NCBI GenBank assembly: GCA_014529385.2
Contig: CM043967.1
Location: forward strand, 8,832,501 to 8,896,500
DNA: 64,000 bases
Source of the DNA: Adiantum capillus-veneris
Taxonomy: Eukaryota; Streptophyta; Polypodiopsida; Polypodiales; Pteridaceae
Direction of reading: 5' to 3'
A program made the position numbers and the translations under genes. Numbering within the stretch: position 1 is the stretch's first letter; each line of letters opens with the position of its first letter. Of this stretch, positions 21,509 to 31,199 are shown in pieces. Under the pieces are notes generated by a model. The model was not told where the DNA came from. It made no database searches and saw only the letters and a program-made list of their open reading frames with translations.

Positions 21509-22254
21509 TTGATACACACGCATTGTTCGAGTGTTTTATTCATGATCATTTCCTGTATTTTAGTCAACGTCTTTATGTGATGCCTTTCCCTAGTCGTGAC
21601 ATATTGTACGTTGAGCACGTTTCACTCATGAATGAGCACGAATGTATGCAGATTGTTCATGAAAAGCTGAAAAGTATGAAGTCACATTCCATGTCTCTTC
21701 CTTGGCATGACATAGTTTCCGAACGAGCACATGAAAGTATGAGCACCAAGCATGGACATTTCCGTTGTGAATTGCCACAGTTGATTGCTTTAGATCAAAA
21801 GAGAAAGATTCGATCTCATTGTTTGCGTGTCTGTGGTGAACGGTTTGGCACTCCGTCTCTTTGTTCATCTACTTTGCATGCACAAGCTTTGAGGAAGACA
21901 AGATTTTTTCCACTCACTTTACATGGAATAGGTATGTTCATGGTTTTGTGTTGGAAATGGTTTCAGGAATTTTCAGCCATGGAGATTCTTGAAGAAGAAA
22001 GAAGCATGACTCTCGACAAAGTTGAAGTATTGAAGGAGCCTCAGAAGACTTTGTGTCGCTTTTGGCGCGGCCCAAAGAAGCAAGCATTGCAGACCTTTAT
22101 GAAGTTCCAAGTATCGCACGACCCACACATCAGAGTGGGCCGGCGAAGAGTCCCTTCCAGGATTACGGATGCTATTGGCGATCTCCCTCGACGCCATACA
22201 GTTTGGTACCAATACCTTACTTTGAAAAAGAGGGGAACCCTGATTGAACTTTGA
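21505..22254 (+). CDS. Conserved 3' region of Gag-type LTR family, unknown function
   Basis: This 249-residue frame is the most intact copy of a region found in four elements here (also minus 31199-30626, plus 35502-36238, and minus 25764-26325 with 37452-37760). Conserved landmarks in order: ALFECFI.....YFSQRLY, SHSMSLPWHD, CELPQLIALDQKRKIRSHCL, GIGMFMVLCWKWFQEF (short and hydrophobic), a LEEERSMT-like acidic stretch, then CRFWRGPKKQALQTFMKF. It lies between the Asp/His linker and the 3' LTR, where RT and integrase or an env-like frame would be. I find no RT, RNase H or integrase motif in it. It reads one frame off the sister copies at the C-terminus. Confidence 0.6.
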   Translation: MIDTHALFECFIHDHFLYFSQRLYVMPFPSRDILYVEHVSLMNEHECMQIVHEKLKSMKSHSMSLPWHDIVSERAHESMSTKHGHFRCELPQLIALDQKRKIRSHCLRVCGERFGTPSLCSSTLHAQALRKTRFFPLTLHGIGMFMVLCWKWFQEFSAMEILEEERSMTLDKVEVLKEPQKTLCRFWRGPKKQALQTFMKFQVSHDPHIRVGRRRVPSRITDAIGDLPRRHTVWYQYLTLKKRGTLIEL

Positions 22255-23389
22255 AGCTACAGCACGATCAGGGTTCAATCAGTCCAGTCAGTCTAGATTT
22301 AGAAGTGATCTGGCACTTTTGTGAATCTATTTGTAGATCGTGCATGCCCAGTCACTTAGTGTAGATGCATATCCTCTGGTTGCACACAGCATGATCATAA
22401 GCATTCCCATCAGAATCCATCAGGGGAATTTTCCAGTGCATTTAGCCTATTTTACCTATTTTTGATATTTTTCACTTATTATTTTTAAGTGACTTTTGTT
22501 GGAAAGTAGGTAGGGCAAATTGAGTAAGTTTGTATATAAGCAAACCCAGACTAGCACTAAATGGCAGAAGAGGCAACAGGAGCCAAGCTCAGCAGGTAAC
22601 TTCTCAAGCAAGACCTTGGCGGTTCTCCCCTCCAAGCAAGACTCAACATCTAGCGTTTTCTTCATCAAGCACCATCGCCAAGCAGGTCCCAGTCCTTGGT
22701 GTTTTTGCATCAGATAGCCATCGCCATTAGATCCCAGGCCTAGCGTTTTTGATCCAAAGCGTCACCGCAAGCAGATCCCCATGCCTAGCGTTTTTCAGCC
22801 CATATCGCCCTCCCTTCTGGCTGGCGTTTTTCAGCAATGAAATAGTCTCAGATTCAGCCCTAAAAGACCAGCAGATTCAGCCCAAAGAACATCAGTTTTC
22901 AGCCCTACAGTAGATGCAAATTTTCAGTCCTAAAGACCAGCAGAATCAGCGTTTTCCTTAGCGTTTTCGGCAACAACAGATTTCAGGTCATAGCATTGTT
23001 GGACAACAGATAAAACATTGCAGATTTCGGCCCTTAGGTCGGTCTCATCGTCACCGTGGTCATCGCCAACATAGCCTACACTTGCATCAGTCACATGCAT
23101 TCAGTTTGTACTAGTTTGTGCAATCATAAGTAGACCACTCTCGCCGACGAGAGTGGGGCCTTCGGAGGAGGGTTTTACAACGTCTCTCGTGTTGTATCTC
23201 TCTTCTCTCTCTATCTCTAAGTCTCATACACTTGCACGCACAATGTCCATTCACTTTGTTTGTGATCATAGCATTCTCTCATTAAGAACGGAAAGCTCTA
23301 CCTTCCATAAGAACAAAAAGGAACCTTGAGCACAGTTCGGAGCACTCATCTTGAGCAAAGCGCAAACATTCATTCCGCTGCACCTTACA
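22253..23389 (+). repeat. 3' LTR of E4
   Basis: Homologous to 18911-20220 from 'agctacagcacgatcaggg' onward and ends CTGCACCTTACA at 23389. It lacks the 178-bp duplication. Confidence 0.85.
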
Positions 23390-23632
23390 TCGGGAGCGCA
23401 ATTTAGCTCCAAATCTACTCCTTGGTGGCCATCCACAATCCCTCATCGAGAAGGGCATCCCCCGAAGGTGTCTCTTCTTGAGGAGTTAACCCAAGGACAG
23501 TCATCATTCGAGTCAGTAGAGTCTACACATGAAGTATTGCATGTGTGTACATTTCATTTACACAATTTAAAGCAAATACCACATCGGCAATGGTGTGGGG
23601 GGCCCTTGAGAGGGTTGGTTGGGACTCCATCT

Positions 23633-23636
<4 letters not shown>

Positions 23637-23676
<40 letters not shown>
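23637..23676. repeat. (TC)n microsatellite in LTR D
   Basis: About 20 TC units. The equivalent run in the other LTR D fragment is at 54835-54877. Confidence 0.9.
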
Positions 23677-23681
<5 letters not shown>

Positions 23682-23828
23682 CCACACTCTCCCATTCCCT
23701 CGCTTTAGGGAAAAGTAAAAGGAACTATCATTCATTCTAAAGCAATCACTAACGCAAGGAAAGAAAGAAAAGGATTTGTGGAAGTATAACACCTAGATCT
23801 TCACCATTTAATTCCGCTGCACCTGACA

Positions 23829-24608
23829 TTGGTATTGTGAAGATTTTGCACTAATTTGTTAATATTTGGTTTTTTTTTTTCTTCTCTCTACTGCAAGAGT
23901 GTGTTGTAGCATTTTGCCCAAGGACGCTTCCCTCACTCAGGGAACTGCAGGACCTGTCATTGTAGGTAGGACCATGCGCCTTGAGCGTAGGAAATGCGAA
24001 TACTGTATACCGGGGTTACAGTTGTGGTGCGCCTGTGTGAGAGTAGTTGACTTGGTGTGCGTGTTCAACCACCTCGACTAAAAGAAATCCTAGCATGGGT
24101 ATTTGCAGTCATAACTTCTTCGACATGACAGATCGCATCATTGAAGACATGCATTGGAAAGATGAAGTTGTTGATAGCTAGTATCAAGATTTGTTAGCGG
24201 CCTATGGCGACAAAGGAAGGTGCTATTCAAATCAGCCTATTAGCTTTGGAGTCTTGGCATTGTTTGCACAACCATCTCCCCATCTGCTTGGAGAATTCCA
24301 TCACTCCAAAAGAAGCATTGCATTGTCATTGATCTGTACACATCTGTGGCAGTACATCATCGGGTCCACACCATCTGCATCTTTTTAGCAATCGGTAGCT
24401 ATCAATCCGGAGCCAAAGGGTTCCTATCGGAGGCAACCACTGTGGGAGTTCGCTGGCAGCGTGAGGCTACATTCGCAGCCACATTGGTTGCAGAGACAAG
24501 GATTCATTTAGAGCTTCCATCAACATCATCTAGAAGGAACTTCATCCGAGACCATCTTATGGCGTGCATGGAGTTCGGTACCAGTACCTCACCTTAAGGA
24601 GGAAGGGA
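23829..24608 (+). other. Internal region of element D
   Basis: From the degenerate PBS to the polypurine tract there are only short frames. The last ends MACMEFGTSTSP, the same C-terminal sequence type as the conserved 3' region of the E1-E4 family (SLDAIQFGTSTSL), right before the polypurine tract. D may thus be a deletion derivative of that family. Confidence 0.6.
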
Positions 24609-24685
24609 TGTCACATGCACATGGCTCTGTGTGCCACATGGACATGCTTCATCGACTTTGAGAGCCAATTTTCCTCTTCTTCCTA
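24609..24685 (+). repeat. 3' LTR of element D, truncated
   Basis: TGTCACATGCACATGGCTCT and the following ~75 bp match the start of the 5' LTR at 17143. The match stops at TTCCTA, where E3 begins with TGTAATGTGC. Confidence 0.8.
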
Positions 24686-25763
24686 TGTAATGTGCAACGG
24701 AAGTGAATGATGATGTATGCTCAGGATGAGTGATCAGTGAGTGCTCAAGGTTAGGGAGAGCCTTTCTTTGCTTATTGAGAGAGAGTGCAATGACCAAAAC
24801 AAAAGTGATTGGAAACTGTGAATGAATAGTGTTGAGAGTGCTAGAGAGAGAGAGAGAAGAGACGACGACACCAGATGGGGTCCCAAACCCCCCTCCAAGG
24901 GCCCCCCCTCTCTATTGCTAGAGAGATATTTGCTTTAGATTGCACAAAGTCTGGTACAATGGTTCTAGATGCTGTGGTACTCGACAACGACGACGATGGT
25001 GTCGGTGACGAGGTCGAGGCTAAGGGCTAAAATCTGAAAACGATAGGAACGCTGATAGGATATGGGTCATGTGGCGAAGCTAACGGGCTGAATTGTCGTT
25101 TGCGATGACGACGATGGCTGGAAACTGAAAAACACTGATGGATTTGCTAACTGAAAATTGTTTCGGTCGTCTTGGCCGCGATGGAACAACCGACTGCGAC
25201 GAAGGAAGGTCTGATCCGATGGGGTACTGTGGCGTACGCCGGGTAAGAGTAGAAATGCTGCTGGCTGAGAAACACTGATGATCAAGGCTGAAAACGCTGA
25301 TCAAAAACGTTGAGGGATCTGCTGAGAAAACGCTAGAGAGGATGGGAGCACTGCTTGTCTGTTGCAGGTGCTTCATCCTCTGGGTCTTCTTCTTCTTCCA
25401 GCACCCCAAGAGATCCTTATATATGTGCAAAAGGCTGGGTCGAGCAAGCTCCCCAGCAGCCCCCACGATTAGGTAATTGAAAAGTCAATTATTAATAAAT
25501 TCACTTATAAAAGGTGGTTCACACACAGTCAGAAACTAGAAACTGGGTTCCTATGCGCTGAAAATGCTCATGCTGGGTACCAAGTACTGATGCTAATGAT
25601 CATGGGTTGTTCAATTAGAGGGTATGAAGCTACTCTAAGTGCCTGGACATGCACGTCCTGCGTACAGGCTCACAAAGGTGCCAGAACACCTCATGGGCTA
25701 CTTAAACCCTAGAAGTAGATACAACTTGCCCACATGCACGTAGGGTTAGATGTGCACGTGACA
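24686..25763 (-). repeat. 3' LTR of E3 (LTR type E)
   Basis: Plus-strand ends TGTAATGTGC (24686) and CACGTGACA (25763). It is preceded on the minus strand by a polypurine-like GGGGGGA. It carries the same style of 'aacgctga' motifs as the E1/E2 LTRs but is diverged from them. A partner fragment lies at 52945-53879. Confidence 0.8.
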
Positions 25764-26325
25764 TCCCCCCTATTCAAGGTGAGGTACTGGTGCCGAGCTG
25801 TATGGATTTCATATTGTCCGCCAACAACTCTTGGGAGTCTGCGAAGAACTCTTCGCCGGCCCACTCTACTGCGTGGGTCCCGCAATACATGAACTTCAAG
25901 AAAGTTTGTAGTGCTTGCTTCTTTGGGCCGCGTCGAAAGCGACAGAATAATCTGCTTCGACTCCAATGCTTCAACTTCGTCTATGATCTCGGGTTCACCT
26001 TCTTCAAGAATCTCCTTTGAGGAATATCCCTGAAACCACTTCAAACACAAAATCATAAACATATTTGTACTCTTCCTAAATGACTATGCATGAAATGCAG
26101 ATGAACAATGTGACGGAGTGCCACACGGTTCACCAAATACGTGCCAAAAGTGTGATCTAAACTTGACTTTTCGACCTAAAATTGTCGACTGCTGCAAATC
26201 ACAATGGAAATGTCAATGCTTGATGGAAAATCGTGCTAGCACTTTTGCTGTAACTGTGTCCTGCCAAGGAATAAGCATGCAAAAAATGATTGACATGACC
26301 GACAATGATGAAACATCGTAAATTC
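25764..26325 (-). pseudogene. Conserved 3' region of E3, C-terminal part
   Basis: Frames on the minus strand carry CRFRRGPKKQALQTFLKF, then AVEWAGEEFFADSQELL and a KSIQLGTSTSP end, matching the region in E1, E2 and E4. Upstream, broken frames match the CDLPQLIDLDQK and SMSLPWHD parts only weakly. Confidence 0.65.
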
Positions 26326-26329
26326 CTTG

Positions 26330-28822
26330 TGTCACGTGCACATCTAAGCCTATGTGTACGTGGACAAGCTACTTCATGACATGGATTCAGTTTAGTTAGC
26401 TTAGGAAGTGTTCTGGCACTTTTGTGAGTCTGTTCGCAGACCGTGCAAGTCCAGGCACTTAGAGTAGATGCATATCCACTGGTTGCACACAACATGACCA
26501 TCAGATTTCAGTTAAAACCCATCAGGAGCATTTTTACAGCGCATAGACCTATTTTCCCTATTTTAGCCAATTTTCACTTATTATTTTTAAGTGACTTTTG
26601 TTGGGAAACTGGGTAGGGCAATTTTGATAAGCAAGTACATAAGAAACCCTAGCGCTAGCACTTTCTGGCAGAAGAGGTAGCAGGGACCGGACATCCAACA
26701 GCGCATCTTCTTAGCAAGACTCCCCCAACAATTTACCTAGCGTTTTCTGCATGGAGACCCCAGATCAAGCCTAGCGTTTTTCATGAAGATAGCCTGGCGT
26801 TTTGCATTGCAGTTCAGCCCCGGCGGTAGCAGAGTCCAGCATCCAGCATAGCGTTTTTGCATCAAGCATTAGTTCAACCCAGCTTTTTTGATTTGCAGAT
26901 CAGCCTCGGCATTTTGCAGATCTACTGCGACAGAATCATCAGTTAGACTAGCGTTTTTAGTTTTCAGCATCAAGACACCGCAGAACAAGTCCCAAACCTC
27001 GCAAATCTCACCTTCCCGCAGCAGATCCTCGCGCACGGTTAGATCCAACGAACTTTGCGTTTTCAGCGCGTTGTTGTTGCATCGTGGTCATCGCCGTCGT
27101 CACCGACATAGAGTCAGAGTTCAACAGATAAAGATTTGCAGATTTCAGCCATTAGCGTTTTCAGATTTCAACCCGTCTTGTCGTCATCCTCATCGTCGTC
27201 GGCATTGTCGGCAAGTCCATTGCATTGTAGAGATTTGTGCAATCAATAGTAGACCGCTCTTGCCATAGAGAGTGGGGCCTTCGGAGGAGGGTTTGACAAC
27301 ATTCTGGTGTCGTATTCTTCTCTCTCTATCTCTCAGTGCTAATTCTTTCTATCTCTTGTGGTGCGTATGCCCTATCAAATACCTCATTTTTGTGCTAATT
27401 TTTTCTATTTAATTCTTCTTTTAGTGCTAGGCTTCATTATGGCTGAGTTTGCCGTTGATCTTCGGAGTCATGACAGAAACTCAGTACGCTAAACTTTGTG
27501 TTGATGTATGCTCATGTGTGCGTGCGTGTGGTGTGTGTTGTGTTTGGGAGCATATATTAGTACCCACTATTGGGCATTGACGACGTTAGTGGGGATGTGG
27601 TGGTATTTAGTCAATACTATGCATGATGGAGCTGATGGTTATATTGTCTTGTGGGTGACTACCATGGGTCTATACCTTGCACTTTCCTCTAAGGGTGAAT
27701 GTGGGCTTATTCTGGATTCATCTAGGTATATTTTTTAGTCGTATTGCGGACATGCAGACTTCACATTGTGAAGTTTTCGTCCGAGTTACGACCTGTTGAT
27801 ATTGTGCTAATTCTTTCTATCTCTTGTGGTGCGTATGCCCTATCAACTACCTCATTTTTGTGCTAATTTTTTCGATTTAATGCTTCTTTTAGTGCTAGGC
27901 TTCATTATGGCTGAGTCTGCCCTTGATCTCCGGAGTCATGACGGAAACTCAGTACGCTGAACTTTGTGTTGATGTATGCTCATGTGTGTGTGTGTGTGTG
28001 TGGTGTGTGTGGTGTTTGGGAGCATATGTTAGTACCTAGTTCTACACCCACTATTGGGCACTGACGACGTTAATGGGGATGTCGTGCTATTTAGTCAATA
28101 CTATGCATGGTGGAGCTGATGGTTATATTGTCTTGTGGGTGACTACCATGGGTATAGCTATACCTTGCACTTTCCTTTAAGGGTGAGTCTGGGCTTATCT
28201 TGGATTCATCTAGGTATATTTTTTAGTCGTATTGCGGACTTGCAGACTTCACATTGTGAAGTTTTCATCCGAGTTACGACTTGTTGATATTGTGCTAATT
28301 ATTTCTATCTCTTGTGGTGCGTATGCCCTATCAACTACCTCATTTTTGTGCTAATTTTTTCGATTTAATTCTTCTTTTAGTGCCAGGCTTCATTATGGCT
28401 GAGTTTGCCTTTGATCTCCGGAGTCATGACAAAAACTCAGTACGCTGAACTTTGTGTTGATGTATGCTCATGTGTGCGTGCGTGTGGTGTGTGTTGTGTT
28501 TGGGAGCATACATTAGTACCTAGGTCTACACCCGCTATTGGGCACTGACGACGTTAGTGGGGATGGCGTGGTATTTTGTCAATACTATGCATGATGGAGC
28601 TGATGGTTATATTGTCTTGTGGGTGACTGCCATGGGTCTATACCTTGCACTTTCCTTTAAGGGTGAGTCTGGGCTTATCCTGGATTCATCTAGGTATATC
28701 ATTTGCACTCTCTCACTAAAGGAACGGAAGGCTCTCCGTTCCGTAAGTAAAAGGAACCTTGAGCACAGTTTGGAGCACTCATCTTGAGCAAAGTTCAACA
28801 TTCACTTCCGGTGCATCTTACA
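26330..28822 (+). repeat. 5' LTR of E1 with PLE-derived array
   Basis: Starts TGTCACGTGCACATCTAAGC and ends GCATCTTACA before the PBS. Without the array (27337-28699) it is about 1.13 kb, comparable with the 1.21-kb 3' LTR. About 48 bp of LTR at the left array junction are missing relative to the 3' LTR (near 37281-37330). Confidence 0.88.
27337..28699 (+). mobile_element. Tandem array of 488-bp PLE-derived units
   Basis: Three head-to-tail units: 27337-27767 (5' truncated), 27768-28255 (488 bp) and 28256-28699 (3' truncated). They differ by scattered substitutions. The array ends CATCTAGGTATAT, exactly like the insert ending at 18436. The 3' LTR of E1 lacks it, so it arrived after E1. Each full unit has a GT-rich tract ('tgtgtgtg') after the 'cagtacgctgaac' block. 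Confidence 0.85.
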
Positions 28823-28835
28823 TTGGTATCAGAGC
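28823..28835 (+). other. tRNA-iMet PBS of E1
   Basis: TTGGTATCAGAGC immediately after the LTR end. Confidence 0.9.
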
Positions 28836-28847
28836 TTTGGCAGTGTT

Positions 28848-29506
28848 ACAGTATCTAGCGTGGTTGAAAGAGGATTAGCGCAACCTCAAGCAGAATGGGA
28901 TACCAATCATGTCTTTTTCTAACCGTGTTTTGCAGCTCGGCACCCAATTACGCAAATCGGATGATATAAATCAAGTTTGATGTAGAAGTCTTCGACCCCG
29001 TGGATCTCAACAAGGCGGTAGCAATTGCTCTCTCCCAAGAGATGAAGCACAACAAGGGAAAGCCTAAGGAAAACAAGACTTCTCCAAGTACCACTTAGAC
29101 TTCTCAAAATTGTAAGAATGGTAACTCTTCTATTCAATCTTCCTCTAGTCTCTCAGAAAAGAACACTCACAATGAACCTAAGGGTAAAGCTAACACAATT
29201 GCTAAACCTAAGCTCACTCCAGATGAAAAGGAAGAACAAGGATATTTAGGAGGATATATCACGTCAGAAGAGCAAAGCACTTTTTCTAAGGAAGGTCGTT
29301 GTTATCATTGTCACATCAAGGGTCACATAAAAGGAACATGTCCTAAGCTTGACTCGAATGAATCTAAAGAACCCACAGAACCCACTTCCTCTGTCAATGC
29401 AATAAATGAGAACACGAGTGTAACCCAAGTTTCTCATGATCCTCCCATTGATGAGTCTCTCATTAAGTGTTATGGTCATGTGAAGGGTCACCGTTTTGTC
29501 ATATTA
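28848..29506 (+). pseudogene. Gag C-terminal part of E1
   Basis: Broken plus-strand frames read LAWLKE, NLKQNGIPIMSFSNRVLQLG, then FDPVDLNKAVAIALSQEMKH, then a zinc knuckle (CYHCHIKGHIKGTC), and end HRFVIL at the E2 insertion. The same series is intact in E2. A one-base shift after LRKSDD and one internal stop disable it. Confidence 0.85.
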
Positions 29507-30623
29507 TGTAAGATGTAGCGGAAGTGAATGTTGAACTTTGCTCAAGATGAGTGCTCCGAACTGTGCTCAAGGTTCCTTTTACTTAGGGAAGGGAGAACCT
29601 TTCGTTCTTTAATAAGAGTGTGCAAATGATCACAAACAAAGTGAATAGACACTGTGAATGAAGGTGCATGATACTGAGAGATAGAGAGAGAAGAGAATAC
29701 GACACCAGGAAGTTGTCAAACCCTCCTCCAAGGGCCCCACTCTCGATGGCGAGAGCGGTCTATGCTATTGATTGCACAATTCTGATACAAGGTACTGATG
29801 CAAATCTATGTGATGCTATGTAGAGGTCGACGGTGGTACTGACGATGACGTGACTAGGGCTGAAAACTGAATGCTTTGAAATGCTTTGCGAATCTGCAAC
29901 TGTCGACGATGGTGGGGCTGATCTGCTGCCGCAAAACGCTGTCCTTAAAATGCTGGTCTTGCTTGTCATGAAATGCTTGTCGTTGGTTATGAAAAACGTT
30001 GGCTGTTGTCTATGAAAAACGCTGGCTGTTGTCTTCAAAAACGCTCACTGACCTGCTGAAAAAACACTGTTTTATCATGCAAAAGAACGCTGGTTTGCTA
30101 GTATTTGGCATCGCTGAATTGGATGATGTTTGCTGGTTCTTCAATGCTAAAAACGCCAGGTCTATGGGCTGAAAACGTTGGCTATGATGCTTGAAAAACG
30201 CTGTAGTGGGGGGCCTTCAAAATGTTGGGCTTTGATGGTTCTTGCTTGAGAAGTTGCCTGTTGAGCAATGCTCCTGCTGCCTCTTTCGCCAGATAAGCCT
30301 AGCTATATATTACCTTAGGCAAATTGCCCTACCTAGTTCCCAACAAAAGTCACTTAATAAATAAGTTCAAAATGACAAAAATAGGGAAAATAGGTTCTGT
30401 GCATTGGAAAATGCTCCTGATGGATTCTGATGGTAATGCTGATGATCATGCTGTGTGCAACCAGAGGATATACATCTACTCTAAGTGTGGACATGCACGG
30501 TTTGCGAATAGACTCACAAAAGTGCCAGATCACTTCCTATTTTAGACTGACTTGACTAAACTGAACCCTAGACATGCTGTAGCTTGTCCACGGACACATA
30601 GGGTTGGATGTGTCACGTGATAT
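29507..30623 (-). repeat. 3' LTR of E2
   Basis: Plus-strand ends TGTAAGATG (29507) and CACGTGATA (30623). It aligns with 33723-34845 over nearly the whole length with scattered changes. Confidence 0.88.
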
Positions 30624-30625
30624 CC

Positions 30626-31199
30626 CCTCCTTTTCAAAGTGAGGTATTGGTACCGAACTGTATGGCGTCGAGGGAGATCGCAAACAGCGTCTGGAATCCT
30701 TGAAAGGACTCTTCACCGGCCCACTCTGATGCGTGGGTCGTACGATACTTGAACTTCATAAAGGTCTGCAACGCTTGCTTCTTTGGGCCGCGCCGAAATC
30801 GACACAAAGTCTTCTTTGTCTCCTTCAATGCTTCAACTTCGTCTATAGTCATGCATCTACCTTCTTCAAGAATCTCCGAGGCTTAAAATTCTTGAAACCA
30901 CTTCCAACACAAAAGCATGAACATACCCATTCCATGTAAAGTGACTGGAAAAATACTATGCTTCTGTAGAGCCTGTGCATGCAAGATGAACATAGAGACG
31001 CAGTGCCAAACCGTTCATGAAACACACGCAAACAATGAGATCGAATCTTGACTTTTTGATCTAAATCAATCAACTGTGGCAAATCACAATGGAAATGCCT
31101 ATGCTTGATGCTCAATCTTTCTTGTGCTCTTTCCGATAGTGTGTCATGTCAAGGAAGAGACATGGAATGTGAATTCCTTGAATGCAAACATTTCATCTT
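30626..31199 (-). pseudogene. Conserved 3' region of E2 (downstream part)
   Basis: Continues from the long Gag-protease frame that ends at 31200. Frames read SIKHRHFHCDLPQLIDLDQK, then IRSHCLRVFHERFGTASLCS, then MTIDEVEALKETKKTLCRFR, GPKKQALQTFMKF and WAGEESFQGFQTLFA, ending AIQFGTNTSL next to the LTR. Shifts near 30850-30900 break it. The same landmarks recur in E1, E3 and E4. Function unknown. Confidence 0.7.

Larger units (their letters stand above)
18870..23389 (+). mobile_element. Gag-type LTR element E4 (internally deleted)
   Basis: LTRs lie at 18870-20220 and about 22253-23389, with a perfect 5-bp TSD TCGGG (18865-18869 and 23390-23394). The PBS follows the 5' LTR at 20221 (TTGGTATCAGAGC). 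The internal region has the Gag N-terminus, then jumps to the linker that in sister copies follows the protease, then the conserved 3' region. Gag core, zinc knuckle and protease are therefore deleted. The start of the 3' LTR has lost roughly its first 40 bp of homology. Confidence 0.88.
17143..24685 (+). mobile_element. Coding-poor LTR element 'D' with nested inserts
   Basis: The 5' LTR starts TGTCACGTGCACATGG at 17143 and, discounting inserts, ends CTGCACCTGACA at 23828. A degenerate PBS (TTGGTATTGTGAAG) follows. About 780 bp of internal sequence leads to a polypurine tract (AAGGAGGAAGGGA) and a 3' LTR start at 24609. That LTR is cut at 24685 by element E3. The LTR is interrupted by a PLE-derived insert (17613-18436) and by element E4 (18870-23389). 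An LTR fragment of the same family at 53880-55043 lacks both inserts and shows the original sequence at each junction. Confidence 0.82.
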
